A stretch of DNA of 64,000 bases from Salegentibacter sp. R32 (GCF_008692195.1 NZ_RXOM01000017.1:23435-87434); one strand, 5' to 3'; shown: positions 50,162-60,349, numbered from the stretch's first letter. The notes: a model not told the origin generated them from the sequence alone. A program made the numbers and translations.

Positions 50162-51076
50162 TTATTCGTTTTCTTTTCCCCAATCGATAATGTCTTGCTC
50201 GGTCCATAGAAATGGGAAGAATTTTCGCTGCTGAAATTTTGGGTGTAAGTATTTTTTCCATTGGGATCCTCCGGTAGCCGCTTTATTTTCTCCTTTTCTG
50301 TCTAAGTAATGCTGAGCAGTTTTTAAGTGAACAAGTGGCCATTCTACATTATAATAATGGTCAAAATCCCGCATCGCGGTTTTTAAATCTTCTGAAGGAT
50401 TTTTAAACATAGCAAATTTATTGGCTAAGGTTTTGCCTTCTAATTTTTTAGCCAGTTGAATGAAACTTTCTAGGTATTTTTCTTCAAAATGCTGAAGGGT
50501 TAGTGTACTTTTTCCTGTTTTTCGATTATAACCGGCATCACGCCAATAAATATTTTCAAAGTATTCTTCAGTCGTCGGGTTTTCGCTTAAACGCTTTTTG
50601 CCGTCTTCATTAACTAAATTGACTAATGGTGTGGTGAAAATTTCCAGATACCTGAATTGAGCACTTTGAAAGCCGCTGGCTGGTGCTAAAGTAGATCTAA
50701 AAATATTATATTCATCGTAATCCATTCCGAAGCGCATCACATCAAAAGAAGTCATGAGCATATTAGTATATCGTCGAAGTCGGTAAACTTTATCGATAAT
50801 AATTTCTTCAGTAGGTTGGTTATCTCCAGTAAGTTGTTTGAGCTCATGAATCATCAATTTTAACACCAGTTCGGTGATTTGATGATACATAATGAAGATT
50901 TCTTCATCTGGATAATCGGTTCTTGGCTTTTGTAGGGATAGGAGTGAATCAACTTCAATATAATCCCAGTAATTTAGGGGTTTTGCTTGAAGAAGTCCTT
51001 TTAAATAGGTTTCCGGGTTTTCACCGAGGTTTTTATACTTCTCTTCAAGTTTTGAAATTAATTCGTCTTTATTCAT
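50162..51076 (-). CDS. Tryptophan 2,3-dioxygenase family protein
   Basis: 304 residues. Distal heme-pocket segment I-F-I-M-Y-H-Q-I-T-E-L-V-L-K-L-M-I-H-E-L (H55-equivalent of the Xanthomonas enzyme), F-R-S-T-L-A-P-A-S-G-F-Q-S-A-Q-F-R, a probable proximal heme ligand in W-P-L-V-H-L-K-T and the substrate loop T-G-G-S. These features support heme-dependent tryptophan ring opening to N-formylkynurenine. The rest of the kynurenine pathway is not nearby. A perfect -7 box and TTG precede it (51123-51095). Confidence 0.88.
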   Translation of the reverse strand: MNKDELISKLEEKYKNLGENPETYLKGLLQAKPLNYWDYIEVDSLLSLQKPRTDYPDEEIFIMYHQITELVLKLMIHELKQLTGDNQPTEEIIIDKVYRLRRYTNMLMTSFDVMRFGMDYDEYNIFRSTLAPASGFQSAQFRYLEIFTTPLVNLVNEDGKKRLSENPTTEEYFENIYWRDAGYNRKTGKSTLTLQHFEEKYLESFIQLAKKLEGKTLANKFAMFKNPSEDLKTAMRDFDHYYNVEWPLVHLKTAQHYLDRKGENKAATGGSQWKKYLHPKFQQRKFFPFLWTEQDIIDWGKENE

Positions 51077-51094
51077 TTATCAATGTATTTGTAG

Positions 51095-51123
51095 CAAAAT
51101 TACCAAAATATTAAAATGTACAA
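51095..51123 (-). promoter_or_regulatory. Predicted promoter of tryptophan dioxygenase gene
   Basis: TTG (51123-51121), 18-base spacer, TAATTTTG (51102-51095; exact TAnnTTTG), 18 bases before the ATG. Confidence 0.6.
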
Positions 51124-51313
51124 ACAAAATAATCTGCAAAAGGAGAATTTTAAAATTGTTTAAAACTTATAAAATTTATTATTAAAATAAATAAATTGTT
51201 AAATTAATACATATAATACATTGAATTGGTAAGGTTTTTGTTTAATAGTTTAATTGATTGAGTGTTTGTAATATTAATATTAGTAAATGGGTAGCAAAAT
51301 GGAGATTATTATT

Positions 51314-51343
51314 TTGGTACATTCAAAAAGTTGGCTATTTTTA
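51314..51343 (+). promoter_or_regulatory. Predicted promoter of the SusC/SusD operon
   Basis: TTG (51314-51316), exactly 19 bases, TATTTTTA (51336-51343; 7/8), 43 bases before the susC-like ATG. The rest of the 310-base gap from 51077 is AT-rich and holds only this and the dioxygenase promoter. Confidence 0.6.
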
Positions 51344-51386
51344 GCAAATTTTTAAAGTAATATTAACGTTTAAATAAAAGTTTAAC

Positions 51387-54300
51387 ATGATTAAAGAAAA
51401 ATTACTATCTTCTTTATTATTTCTTTTATGCGGCTTTTCAATGTTCGCACAACAAAAAACAATAACAGGAGTGGTTAGCGATGATCAAGGTATACCTGTA
51501 CCTTCTGCAAATGTCACCTTAAAGAATAATCCTCAACAAGGAACCTATACAAATTTTGATGGGGAGTTTACGATTGAGGCAAGTAGCGGGGATGTTTTGG
51601 TTATTTCTGCCATAGGAATGGCTACCAAAGAGGTTACTGTAGATTCTAAAAATGAATATTCGATACCATTAAAAACAGATGTTTCAACTTTAGATGAAGT
51701 AGTAATTACTGGTTTTGATAATGTTGAAAAGCGCTTGTTTACTGGTGCGAACTCGACTATTGATGCGAAAACTTTAAAAGTTGATGGTGTAGTGGATGTA
51801 TCTAGGATGTTAGAGAACAAAGCTGCAGGTGTGAATGTTCAGAACGTGACAGGTACATTTGGGGCTGCTCCCAAAATATCAATTAGGGGTGCATCTTCAA
51901 TCTTTGGAGATACAAAACCTTTATTCGTAATTGATGGAGTTGTTCAAGAAGATATAATTAATCTTGACTTTTCTCAATTAGCTTCTGGAGATGCAACTAC
52001 CTTAATTGGATCTTCGATTGCAGGTTTAAATGCAAATGATATTAAAAATATTGAAATATTAAAAGATGCATCAGCTACTGCTTTATATGGAGCTAGAGCA
52101 CTGAATGGAGTTGTGGTTATTACTACAAAATCAGGTTTAAGAGAAACTCCTACTACTATTACATATACTTTAGAACAAACTGTTAGGGCGACTCCTACTT
52201 ATTCGCAATACGATATATTGGATTCGCAAGAGACAATGAGTATATTTAAAGAAATGGAACAAAAAGGTTTTCTGACCCAAGCTGGTGTGGTTCAATCTAG
52301 ATCAGGAGGGGTTTATTATGGAATGTATAATAAAGTCAATAATTTTATATCAAACGATTATAGGTCACAATATTCTGACAACGGTTTTGAGGTGACCAAT
52401 AAACCTGAGTTCAGAAATAGGTATTTGCAACAATATGAAACGGCTAATACTGATTGGTTTAATACTCTTTTTAAACAATCTTTAACTCAAAATCATTCTT
52501 TGAGTTTTCGTGGAGGGGGTAAAAATAACCAGTATTATGCTTCGGTAAGTTTCTTTAATGATCCAGGTCTTACAATAGCTGATGGAGTAAGTAGGTTGAC
52601 TACAAACTTTAAAAATACTTTTAATTTTTCTGATAAATTTGATTTAACGTTGTCTTCTAAAGCTTCAAGAAGAACTCAAGATGCGCCTGGTACTTATGCT
52701 CAATCTGATAATGTGGTAAGCGGTACAGTAAGTAGGGATTTTGATATTAACCCATTCAGTTATGCACTAAATACGAATAGAACTATACGTCCGTATGATA
52801 GTAATGGTAACTTGGAATATGTATGGGATAATTACTCTGATTTTAATATTATAAATGAATTAAGAAATAATTATATCGATCTTGAGGTGCTTGATTTCTT
52901 ATTTCAAATAGATTCTGATTATGATATTACAGATGAAATCACTTATAGGCTAACAGCTTCTGGAAGATATGTGAATAGTACCAATGAGCATAATGTTACA
53001 GAGGACGCTAATGCTGCTGAAGCCTACCGTTCGATGGGAACTACTATTATTCGTGATAATAATCCTTTTCTTTTTGAAGATCCAGAGGATCCAACTGCTC
53101 AACCAAGATCTGTTTTACCTTATGGAGGGATTTATATTAAAAGAGATAATACTTTAGAAAGTTATTATTTAAGAAATACATTGAATTATAAAACAAAGTT
53201 TAATGATATTCACGATTTAATTGTTTTCTTGGGTCAGGATTTAAGGTATGTAGATAGAACACAAACCTATTTTGAGGGGTATGGTATCCAATATAACCGA
53301 GGCTATGTTCCAAATTTAGAACCTGATTTTTTTGATAAATATATAGGAGAAAGCGGTCAATATTTTGGTAAAACTGAATATCGGGAAAGAACGGTGAGTT
53401 TCTTTGGAAAAGCAACTTATGCTTACGATAATAGATATGTTTTTGCAGCAACAGGTCGTTATGACGGATCCAACAGACAAGGGCAATCTACAAGTTCTAG
53501 ATGGTTGCCAACTTGGTCTGTTTCAGGGAAATGGAATGTTACTAATGAAGATTTTTTGGATGATTCAACAATTCTTAGTAACTTACAATTTAGACCATCA
53601 TATGGTTTAACCGCAACCGCTGGTCCAGCAACGAACTCTTTAGCAATATTCCAAAGTGATGTGATATTTAGAAAGTTAGTTGCTCAACGTGAAAATATTT
53701 TGAATATTACAGATCTTCAAAATAATGATTTAACGTGGGAAAAACAGTATGAGACTAATATAGGATTGGATGTTGGTTTATTTAATAATAGAGTCAATTT
53801 AAGTACTGATGTGTATAGAAGAAAAGGTTTTGATCTAATCGATTATGTTACAACATCAGGTATTGGAGGACAGTATGTTAAGGCAATTAATAATGCAGAT
53901 ATGACAACTGAAGGTCTTGAAATATCTTTGAATACAACAAATATTCAAACAGACAATTTTAGTTGGAATACTACTGTGAATTTTTCAGTATTTGATCAAG
54001 AAATTACCAAGCTTCAAGATAGGCCAGATGTTTTAGATTTGGTTGATTTAACAGGGGGTAATGTTGTTGGCTATCCTAGAAACTCTTTATTCTCTTTTGA
54101 TTTTGAAGGATTGAATAGTCAAGGGCTTCCTACTTTTAATATACCAGGAGAAAATAAGATAACTGGTGCTAATTTTCAAGACAATGAAAATATTACAGAT
54201 TATTTAGTATATGAAGGACCAGTGGAACCTAATCACTCTGCTGGATTTTCTAATACCTTTAATTATAAAAATTGGAGTTTAAATTTCTTTATATCTTCTT

Positions 54301-54743
54301 CTTGGGGGAATAAAATTCGTTTAAAGCCTACTTATAGTAGTACTTATTCAGATTTGGACGTATTTACTAAAGATTTTGCAAATCGTTGGTTATTGCCGGG
54401 AGACGAAAACAGCACCAATATTCCTGTAATTCCAGATAGACGTTTAGTTGAACAAAATCCGAATTTAAATAGGGCATATAATGCTTACAATTATTCTACA
54501 CAAAGAGTGGCTGATGGAGGATTTGTTAGAATGAAGAATATTTCATTATCATATAACTTTCCTTCGGAATTATTAGATAAGTTAGGAGTTAATACATTTT
54601 CATTAAAGCTGTTAACTACTAACCCATTTTTAATTTATTCGGATGATAAATTGAATGGTCAGGATCCAGAATTTTTCCTTTCTGGGGGTGTAGCTTATCC
54701 TATATTAAAACAATATACACTAAGCTTAAATTTAAGTATTTAA
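51387..54743 (+). CDS. SusC/RagA-type TonB-linked outer membrane protein
   Basis: 1118 residues. Signal peptide ending M-F-A-Q-Q, a carboxypeptidase-D-like N-terminal domain (I-T-G-V-V-S-D-D-Q-G-I-P-V-P-S-A-N-V, about 25-105), the TonB box L-D-E-V-V-I-T-G (about 107-114), a plug with S-I-R-G-A-S-S-I and A-T-A-L-Y-G-A-R-A, and a 22-strand barrel. No STN/anti-sigma domain. With the following SusD it should form a lidded importer. The neighbouring metallopeptidase and DUF4302 lipoproteins suggest peptide or protein fragments rather than glycans as cargo, since no glycoside hydrolase is near. Confidence 0.92.
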   Translation: MIKEKLLSSLLFLLCGFSMFAQQKTITGVVSDDQGIPVPSANVTLKNNPQQGTYTNFDGEFTIEASSGDVLVISAIGMATKEVTVDSKNEYSIPLKTDVSTLDEVVITGFDNVEKRLFTGANSTIDAKTLKVDGVVDVSRMLENKAAGVNVQNVTGTFGAAPKISIRGASSIFGDTKPLFVIDGVVQEDIINLDFSQLASGDATTLIGSSIAGLNANDIKNIEILKDASATALYGARALNGVVVITTKSGLRETPTTITYTLEQTVRATPTYSQYDILDSQETMSIFKEMEQKGFLTQAGVVQSRSGGVYYGMYNKVNNFISNDYRSQYSDNGFEVTNKPEFRNRYLQQYETANTDWFNTLFKQSLTQNHSLSFRGGGKNNQYYASVSFFNDPGLTIADGVSRLTTNFKNTFNFSDKFDLTLSSKASRRTQDAPGTYAQSDNVVSGTVSRDFDINPFSYALNTNRTIRPYDSNGNLEYVWDNYSDFNIINELRNNYIDLEVLDFLFQIDSDYDITDEITYRLTASGRYVNSTNEHNVTEDANAAEAYRSMGTTIIRDNNPFLFEDPEDPTAQPRSVLPYGGIYIKRDNTLESYYLRNTLNYKTKFNDIHDLIVFLGQDLRYVDRTQTYFEGYGIQYNRGYVPNLEPDFFDKYIGESGQYFGKTEYRERTVSFFGKATYAYDNRYVFAATGRYDGSNRQGQSTSSRWLPTWSVSGKWNVTNEDFLDDSTILSNLQFRPSYGLTATAGPATNSLAIFQSDVIFRKLVAQRENILNITDLQNNDLTWEKQYETNIGLDVGLFNNRVNLSTDVYRRKGFDLIDYVTTSGIGGQYVKAINNADMTTEGLEISLNTTNIQTDNFSWNTTVNFSVFDQEITKLQDRPDVLDLVDLTGGNVVGYPRNSLFSFDFEGLNSQGLPTFNIPGENKITGANFQDNENITDYLVYEGPVEPNHSAGFSNTFNYKNWSLNFFISSSWGNKIRLKPTYSSTYSDLDVFTKDFANRWLLPGDENSTNIPVIPDRRLVEQNPNLNRAYNAYNYSTQRVADGGFVRMKNISLSYNFPSELLDKLGVNTFSLKLLTTNPFLIYSDDKLNGQDPEFFLSGGVAYPILKQYTLSLNLSI

Positions 54744-54760
54744 AAAAAATTGTAATATAT

Positions 54761-56242
54761 ATGAAAAATATAAAATTAATTTTTCCATTAATTGGATTGA
54801 TGTTTCTCACATCTTGTGAAGATTATCTATCGGAAACTCCAGATAATCGTACAGTAATTGATAGTGAAGAAAAAATACAAGAATTATTGGTGGGTGCTTA
54901 TCCTACTTATGCGTATGCGCCATTCTTGGAGCCAATGACAGATAATTATGGTGATAAAGGAAATTTAGAAGAAACCACAGATGATTATTTAAAATCGTAT
55001 TCTTGGGAACCGGTAATTAACGATCAGCAAGATACGCCTATTGGTTATTGGTCTGAGACTTATTCTGCAATTGCTCAAGCTAATCAAGCGTTAGCGTCTA
55101 TTTCAGAATTAGAAAGTGGTGAGTCAGATTTGGATGGTGAAAAAGGGGAAGGATTATTAACAAGAGCATATGGGCATTTTATGTTGGCAAATATGTGGGG
55201 AGAGCATTATGATCCTCAAACAGCCGCTTCTAACTTAGCAGTTCCATACGTTCTCGAACCAGAAACAGAAGCTATTAAACAATACTCTAGGGCTACTGTA
55301 GAGGAAGTTTATAATTTAATAGAGAAAGATCTAGAAGAAGGTCTACCTTTATTAGAAAATAATTACTCTCGTCCAAATTATCATTTCACACCTGAAGCCG
55401 GATTAGCTTTTGCTACGCGATTTTATTTATTTAAAGGAGATTGGGATAAAGTAATAGAGTATTCTTCTGAAATTTTAAATAATGCTGATGAAAAAATAAG
55501 GGATTGGCAGTATTATATAAATAACTTACAAATTAGTGAAATTGGTGCAGAAGTAATGAGTCCAAGTGAACCTTCCAATCTTCTTATAGTCGTTCCAGCT
55601 TCAAATGTTTATGAGGATTTTGCAATTAATAGATTTGGACTAACAGAAAATAAAAAGGAACAGTTATTTGATGAATCCAATCCTTATGGAAAGCAATGGG
55701 CATATCAAGTAGTTTTCTTTTCTAATGGAGGCCTTACAAATACTATTAATAAATATGATTTTATTTTTGAATATACAGATATTACTGCAGGTATTGGATA
55801 TAGAAGAACTTCTGTGGCATTGTTAACTCACGACGAAAGTTTGTTGGCGAGGGCAGAGGCTTATGCTATGAAAAATGATTTTGCTGCTGCTGTAGAAGAT
55901 ATTAATACTTTCTTATCTACTAAAACACGAAGTTATAATCCTACAACAGATCAGTTAACCGAGACTGATATATTAAATGAATATCCTAATGCTGAAGAAT
56001 ATAAACCTTATTATTCGCTTAGTGAAAATCAAGCATCATTTGTTAAGTTTATAGCTGAAATGAGAAGAAGAGAATTTTATATGGAAGGATTACGTTGGTT
56101 TGATATCAAACGTTTCCATATTCCTGTTACTCATGATTTTATAGATCAACCAGAAGATGTTTTAACAAAAGATGATAATAGAAGACTTTTGCAGATCCCA
56201 CCTAGCGCAGTATCGTTTGGATTACAACAAAACCCAAGATAA
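54761..56242 (+). CDS. RagB/SusD family nutrient-binding lipoprotein
   Basis: 493 residues, 17 bases after susC-like gene. Lipobox L-T-S-C-E-D (C19). The SusD N-terminal signature Y-L-S-E-T-P-D-N-R-T, TPR-like helices (A-N-Q-A-L-A-S-I-S-E-L, R-A-Y-G-H-F-M-L-A-N-M-W-G-E) and the C-terminal R-R-R-E-F-Y-M-E-G-L-R-W-F-D-I-K-R segment are all present. It is the surface lid of the SusCD importer and binds the ligand. Confidence 0.92.
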   Translation: MKNIKLIFPLIGLMFLTSCEDYLSETPDNRTVIDSEEKIQELLVGAYPTYAYAPFLEPMTDNYGDKGNLEETTDDYLKSYSWEPVINDQQDTPIGYWSETYSAIAQANQALASISELESGESDLDGEKGEGLLTRAYGHFMLANMWGEHYDPQTAASNLAVPYVLEPETEAIKQYSRATVEEVYNLIEKDLEEGLPLLENNYSRPNYHFTPEAGLAFATRFYLFKGDWDKVIEYSSEILNNADEKIRDWQYYINNLQISEIGAEVMSPSEPSNLLIVVPASNVYEDFAINRFGLTENKKEQLFDESNPYGKQWAYQVVFFSNGGLTNTINKYDFIFEYTDITAGIGYRRTSVALLTHDESLLARAEAYAMKNDFAAAVEDINTFLSTKTRSYNPTTDQLTETDILNEYPNAEEYKPYYSLSENQASFVKFIAEMRRREFYMEGLRWFDIKRFHIPVTHDFIDQPEDVLTKDDNRRLLQIPPSAVSFGLQQNPR

Positions 56243-56253
56243 AATAAATTATT

Positions 56254-57108
56254 ATGAAAATGAACATGTATAAAATTTTATTACTATTATCTATTACAGT
56301 TTTCATTAGCTGTAGTGATGATGATGAAATAAATGAAGAAAGTATTTTAGATACTACCACGCCAGAATTATCTGAGTTGGATCAATGGATAAGAGAAGAA
56401 TACGTAAATCCATATAATATAGAAATTATATATGAATGGTCTGAGTATGAATTTGATATTGAGCGTTACTTATATCCTGCAACTAAAGAAAATGTTCAAC
56501 CTGCTCTAGAAGTAGTAAAACACATTTGGATAGATAGCTATACCGAAGTTGGAGGAGATAATTTTGTAAAAAATATTGCGCCAAGACAGTTAGCTCTTTC
56601 AGGAGGATTTAACACTAACCCTGAAGGAACCATAACATTAGGTTTTGCAGAAGGAGGAAAGAAAATAGTGTTATTTAATGTTGATTTTATTGATTACAGT
56701 AGTAGACAAAATATTCAAAGATTCTTGAATACTATTCAACACGAATACGCGCATATTTTGAATCAAACAAAACCTTTTGATGAACAGGCCTTTGGAGAAA
56801 TAACACCTACTAGCTATAATCCTAACTGGTATGAAGTAAGCGATGCAGCAGCCAATGAAGATGGGTTTGTGACTGCATATGCTAGTTCTGCTATTACAGA
56901 AGATTTTGCTGAAATGGTCGCTACGTTCTTGAAATATGATAATCAAGGATGGAATGATTTTATTGATAATATATCAAGTTCACAAGCGCGAGAAGATATA
57001 AGAACAAAGGAAGCTATGATGGTTGAATATTTCGATCAAGCATTTGATATTGATATTTATGAATTACAGGAAGTAGTTCAAGAGCATACCGATGAAGTTG
57101 TAAATTAA
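56254..57108 (+). CDS. Putative zinc metallopeptidase lipoprotein of the Sus locus
   Basis: 284 residues. Lipobox F-I-S-C followed by S-D-D-D-E (surface-export-type signal). The zinc motif H163-E-Y-A-H167 is in an I-Q-H-E-Y-A-H-I-L-N-Q context and a downstream E-D-F-A-E-M-V-A supplies the likely third ligand, matching the putative zinc-binding metallopeptidase family often found in SusCD loci next to DUF4302 genes. Probably cleaves peptides or proteins at the cell surface before uptake; substrate unknown. Confidence 0.85.
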   Translation: MKMNMYKILLLLSITVFISCSDDDEINEESILDTTTPELSELDQWIREEYVNPYNIEIIYEWSEYEFDIERYLYPATKENVQPALEVVKHIWIDSYTEVGGDNFVKNIAPRQLALSGGFNTNPEGTITLGFAEGGKKIVLFNVDFIDYSSRQNIQRFLNTIQHEYAHILNQTKPFDEQAFGEITPTSYNPNWYEVSDAAANEDGFVTAYASSAITEDFAEMVATFLKYDNQGWNDFIDNISSSQAREDIRTKEAMMVEYFDQAFDIDIYELQEVVQEHTDEVVN

Positions 57109-57121
57109 ATAAAAAAGAACT

Positions 57122-58456
57122 ATGAAATTTTTATATAAATACACATTTATTATCTTATCATTAGGTTTTTTTCTAATATCTTGTGAGGATAATAATGATC
57201 CAGAAGATGTTTTTCAAGAATCTTCAACAGAGAGACTAAATGCACAAGAAGCTGAAGTAAGTAATTTATTACAATCATCAGAATATGGATGGAAAATGAC
57301 TTATTTTACAGATGATCCTAGATACACAGAAACGGATCAACAATTAGGAGGTTGGACTTTTATATTTAACTTTACAGATAATTCCCATGTGACAATGGTG
57401 TCAGATTTTTCTACTGAAACCTTAGAACCTGAAGAAAGTGAATATGATATAAAATTAGGTTCTACAACTAAACTGTCATTTACTACAAAAAATCATATTC
57501 ATAATTTATCTGATGCTAATAACTCTCCAATATCTTCTCTAACAGGGAAAGGCTATAAAGGTGATTTTGAATTTCTTTATTATGGGCAAGAAGGTGAAGA
57601 TTTAATCTTTAGATCAAATCGATTCCAAGTTGAAGTTCGTTTTGAGCCTGCCACGGAAGAAGATTGGGAGAATATTTCAGAAAATATTGAAACTGAAAAC
57701 TTATTAAGGTCATCTGGTGAATTGCAATTAGAGACTAGTGAAGGTGGGGAAGTAAATGTTTATGATTTAGCCTTTAGTCCTGCTACTAGATTTGCAACTA
57801 ATCTTGACGATTCAGATTTATCTTTCGGTCTTGCTATGAAACCAGATGGAGTGATTGCTGTTGATCCTATTGAAGTAGGTGAATCTGAAGCGATGAATTT
57901 CACTTATGATTCCACTAATAATTGGTTTATTTCTGAACTTGAAAATGGTAATTACGCAAAAATTATTTTAGGAGATCCTATTTTGATAAGTGATGTTCTA
58001 GATAATTATTATTTTTCTGCATTAAGAATATCAGGGCATCCATTACTTGATTCATCAGATGATTTTTTTACAGTATTATTAGATGGAGAAGAAGTCTTAA
58101 TTCAAGAAACAAGTGTTGAAGTATTATATGGTTTCTTCATTGTTCCAGGTCAACTTATACAATACGTATTTATTGATGATAATGACGATGTAATTGATCC
58201 ACGTCCAAACCGATTAATGAGTAGCTATAGTGTTGATGATAGTACGGGAATATTAACATTACAAGACGATCAATGGGAAACCCCAAGTCATTCTATATAC
58301 GATAATGGATTACAAGGGGTACATGATATTTTGTTTGATCCACAGGGTCTAAAGGTAATTCCAACAGGTTCATTATATAATGGTAATCCTGTATTTAGAT
58401 TAGAGAGTGTAAGTAATCCAAGTATGACAATTACTGTGGGAACTATTGAATATTAA
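57122..58456 (+). CDS. DUF4302 domain lipoprotein of the Sus locus
   Basis: 444 residues. Lipobox F-L-I-S-C-E-D-N-N-D. The family opening with R-L-N-A-Q-E-A-E-V-S-N-L-L-Q-S-S-E-Y-G-W-K-M-T-Y and the mixed beta strands that follow match DUF4302, a Bacteroidota surface lipoprotein of unknown function that travels with SusCD and metallopeptidase genes. Last gene of the operon, 13 bases after the metallopeptidase; a terminator follows 107 bases later. Confidence 0.8.
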   Translation: MKFLYKYTFIILSLGFFLISCEDNNDPEDVFQESSTERLNAQEAEVSNLLQSSEYGWKMTYFTDDPRYTETDQQLGGWTFIFNFTDNSHVTMVSDFSTETLEPEESEYDIKLGSTTKLSFTTKNHIHNLSDANNSPISSLTGKGYKGDFEFLYYGQEGEDLIFRSNRFQVEVRFEPATEEDWENISENIETENLLRSSGELQLETSEGGEVNVYDLAFSPATRFATNLDDSDLSFGLAMKPDGVIAVDPIEVGESEAMNFTYDSTNNWFISELENGNYAKIILGDPILISDVLDNYYFSALRISGHPLLDSSDDFFTVLLDGEEVLIQETSVEVLYGFFIVPGQLIQYVFIDDNDDVIDPRPNRLMSSYSVDDSTGILTLQDDQWETPSHSIYDNGLQGVHDILFDPQGLKVIPTGSLYNGNPVFRLESVSNPSMTITVGTIEY

Positions 58457-58562
58457 ATTATAATAATTTTAATATTTATTCAGGTTTTACATTATTATTT
58501 ACGCTTATACAGTTATTATATTACCGTATAGAGATTGTCTAAAACCAATCATTAAATTATTT

Positions 58563-58590
58563 AAAAGCCACTTTTTTGAAAGTGGCTTTT
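58563..58590 (+). terminator. Terminator of the Sus operon
   Basis: AAAAGCCACTTT / AAAGTGGCTTTT stem with a TTG loop region and a long T-run. Confidence 0.9.
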
Positions 58591-58724
58591 TTTATAGTTT
58601 CTTTTGAAAATTATAAATAACTATAATTATTTAAAGGTCGATCTTCATTAAAGAAAAAAAATAACTGTTTTGTTGATTATTTTTTTGTATATTTAAGTGT
58701 TATTAACAATAAAAACTTATACTT

Positions 58725-59141
58725 ATGAAAAAATTAATTTTTATTTTATTATTGTCAATGGGATCAATTTCCTATTCTCAGATTTCTATCGAACAGGAAA
58801 TAGAAATTGAAAATAATTCAGATGCCAATCTTTTTATTACTTATCCAGTATATAACTATGATTGTGAATTGGTTACTTTTGGTTCTAAAACTTTATCTGG
58901 AAATAGTACAACTACTATAACGCTTTCAGACTCTAAAAGTACCAATAATCTAGGAATTACAATCGGAAATAATTGTCTTGGCCCTACTGATACAGAAGTT
59001 ACAAATGATTGTCATAGCCCATGTAATCGAAACGGTTCTAACTTATCAACTATAGTTTTTCAGCCTAATTGTTCAGGTGCAGCTCAGCTATTAAGCATAA
59101 ATTGGACAGGTTGCCAATACTCTACATTAGAAATTAACTAA
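58725..59141 (+). CDS. Small secreted Cys-containing protein, unknown
   Basis: 138 residues with a clear signal peptide ending S-I-S-Y-S-Q. The mature part is beta-rich, Asn/Ser/Thr-rich and has six Cys residues (Y-D-C-E, N-N-C-L, N-D-C-H-S-P-C, P-N-C-S, T-G-C-Q), consistent with disulfide bonding. No family recognised. Isolated between two terminators, so expressed alone. Confidence 0.75.
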   Translation: MKKLIFILLLSMGSISYSQISIEQEIEIENNSDANLFITYPVYNYDCELVTFGSKTLSGNSTTTITLSDSKSTNNLGITIGNNCLGPTDTEVTNDCHSPCNRNGSNLSTIVFQPNCSGAAQLLSINWTGCQYSTLEIN

Positions 59142-59166
59142 TAGTTATCAAGTTATTATAATTTTG

Positions 59167-59190
59167 AACCGCTATTTTTAAATAGCGGTT
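59167..59190 (+). terminator. Terminator after the small secreted protein gene
   Basis: AACCGCTATTT...AAATAGCGGTT stem followed by T8. Confidence 0.9.
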
Positions 59191-59324
59191 TTTTTCTTGG
59201 TTTTATTTAGAATCAAATTCCTACAATTTTAACAAATACTATTTCTTTATATGAATAATTGACAGTCCGCTTCCTATGAAATTTATAATTTCTATACATA
59301 AATAACAACTCTTCATAACTTTTG

Positions 59325-59356
59325 TTGGATGTTTTTTAAGAAACTTACTACTTTTA
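59325..59356 (+). promoter_or_regulatory. Predicted promoter of trxB
   Basis: TTG (59325-59327), 21-base spacer, TACTTTTA (59349-59356; 7/8), 21 bases before the trxB ATG. Confidence 0.5.
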
Positions 59357-59377
59357 CAATTCTTTAAATGAAAAATT

Positions 59378-60349
59378 ATGGCAGACGATAAAATAGAAAG
59401 AATAAAATGTTTGATCATTGGTTCCGGGCCCGCTGGATATACCGCAGCAATTTACGCTTCTAGAGCAGATTTAAAACCGGTAATGTATACGGGAATGGAA
59501 CCAGGCGGGCAGCTTACCACTACTACCGAGGTAGATAATTTTCCCGGTTATCCGGAAGGTATTGATGGGCCAACGATGATGGTACAACTTCAGCAACAAG
59601 CAGAACGCTTTGGTACTGATGTAAGAATAGGAATGGTTACCGAAGTAAATTTTGCTAAAGAAGTAGGCGGTATTCATAAAGCTTGTATCGATAACTCAAA
59701 ATGGGTGGAAGCAGAAACCGTAATTATTTCTACTGGAGCTACTGCTAAATATTTAGGATTACCAAGTGAACAACGTTTACGTGGAGGTGGAGTTTCGGCT
59801 TGTGCAGTTTGCGATGGTTTCTTTTATAAAGGTCAAGAAGTAGCGATTGTAGGGGGGGGAGATACCGCTGCAGAAGAAGCGACTTACTTAGCTAATATTT
59901 GTTCTAAAGTAACGATGTTGGTAAGAAGAGATGAAATGAGAGCTTCCAAAGCCATGCAACATCGGGTAACGAGTACCAAAAATATTGATTTACGTTATAA
60001 TTCTGAGGTAGATGAAGTCTTAGGAGAACAAGTGGTAGAGGGTCTTCGCATCGTAAATAATCAAACTGGAGAAAAAGAAGATATTAATATTACCGGATTA
60101 TTTATTGCGATTGGCCACAAACCGAATACTGATATTTTTAAAGGTCAGTTAGATATGCATGATGATGGTTATTTAATTACCAAAGGAAAATCTACCAAAA
60201 CCAATATCCCAGGAGTTTTTGCCAGCGGTGATGTGCAAGATAAAGAATACAGACAAGCTGTAACTGCGGCAGGAACCGGTTGTATGGCAGCATTAGATGC
60301 AGAACGCTATTTGGCTACCGTAGAGAGTGAAGAAGAAGTTTCGGCTTAG
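59378..60349 (+). CDS. trxB: Thioredoxin-disulfide reductase
   Basis: 323 residues, standard low-molecular-weight TrxR. FAD site I-G-S-G-P-A-G-Y-T-A-A-I-Y-A, the redox-active C-A-V-C-D-G (about 142-147), NADPH site G-G-G-D-T-A-A-E-E-A and the C-terminal F-A-S-G-D-V-Q-D motif. Reduces thioredoxin with NADPH and probably supports the TlpA-type proteins through the thiol system. Strong terminator downstream. Confidence 0.95.
   Translation: MADDKIERIKCLIIGSGPAGYTAAIYASRADLKPVMYTGMEPGGQLTTTTEVDNFPGYPEGIDGPTMMVQLQQQAERFGTDVRIGMVTEVNFAKEVGGIHKACIDNSKWVEAETVIISTGATAKYLGLPSEQRLRGGGVSACAVCDGFFYKGQEVAIVGGGDTAAEEATYLANICSKVTMLVRRDEMRASKAMQHRVTSTKNIDLRYNSEVDEVLGEQVVEGLRIVNNQTGEKEDINITGLFIAIGHKPNTDIFKGQLDMHDDGYLITKGKSTKTNIPGVFASGDVQDKEYRQAVTAAGTGCMAALDAERYLATVESEEEVSA

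Noticed and set aside
58457..58724. Possible small RNA or gene between DUF4302 and the small secreted protein
   Set aside because: Apart from the terminator at 58563-58590 the stretch is AT-rich with no conserved structure I can see.
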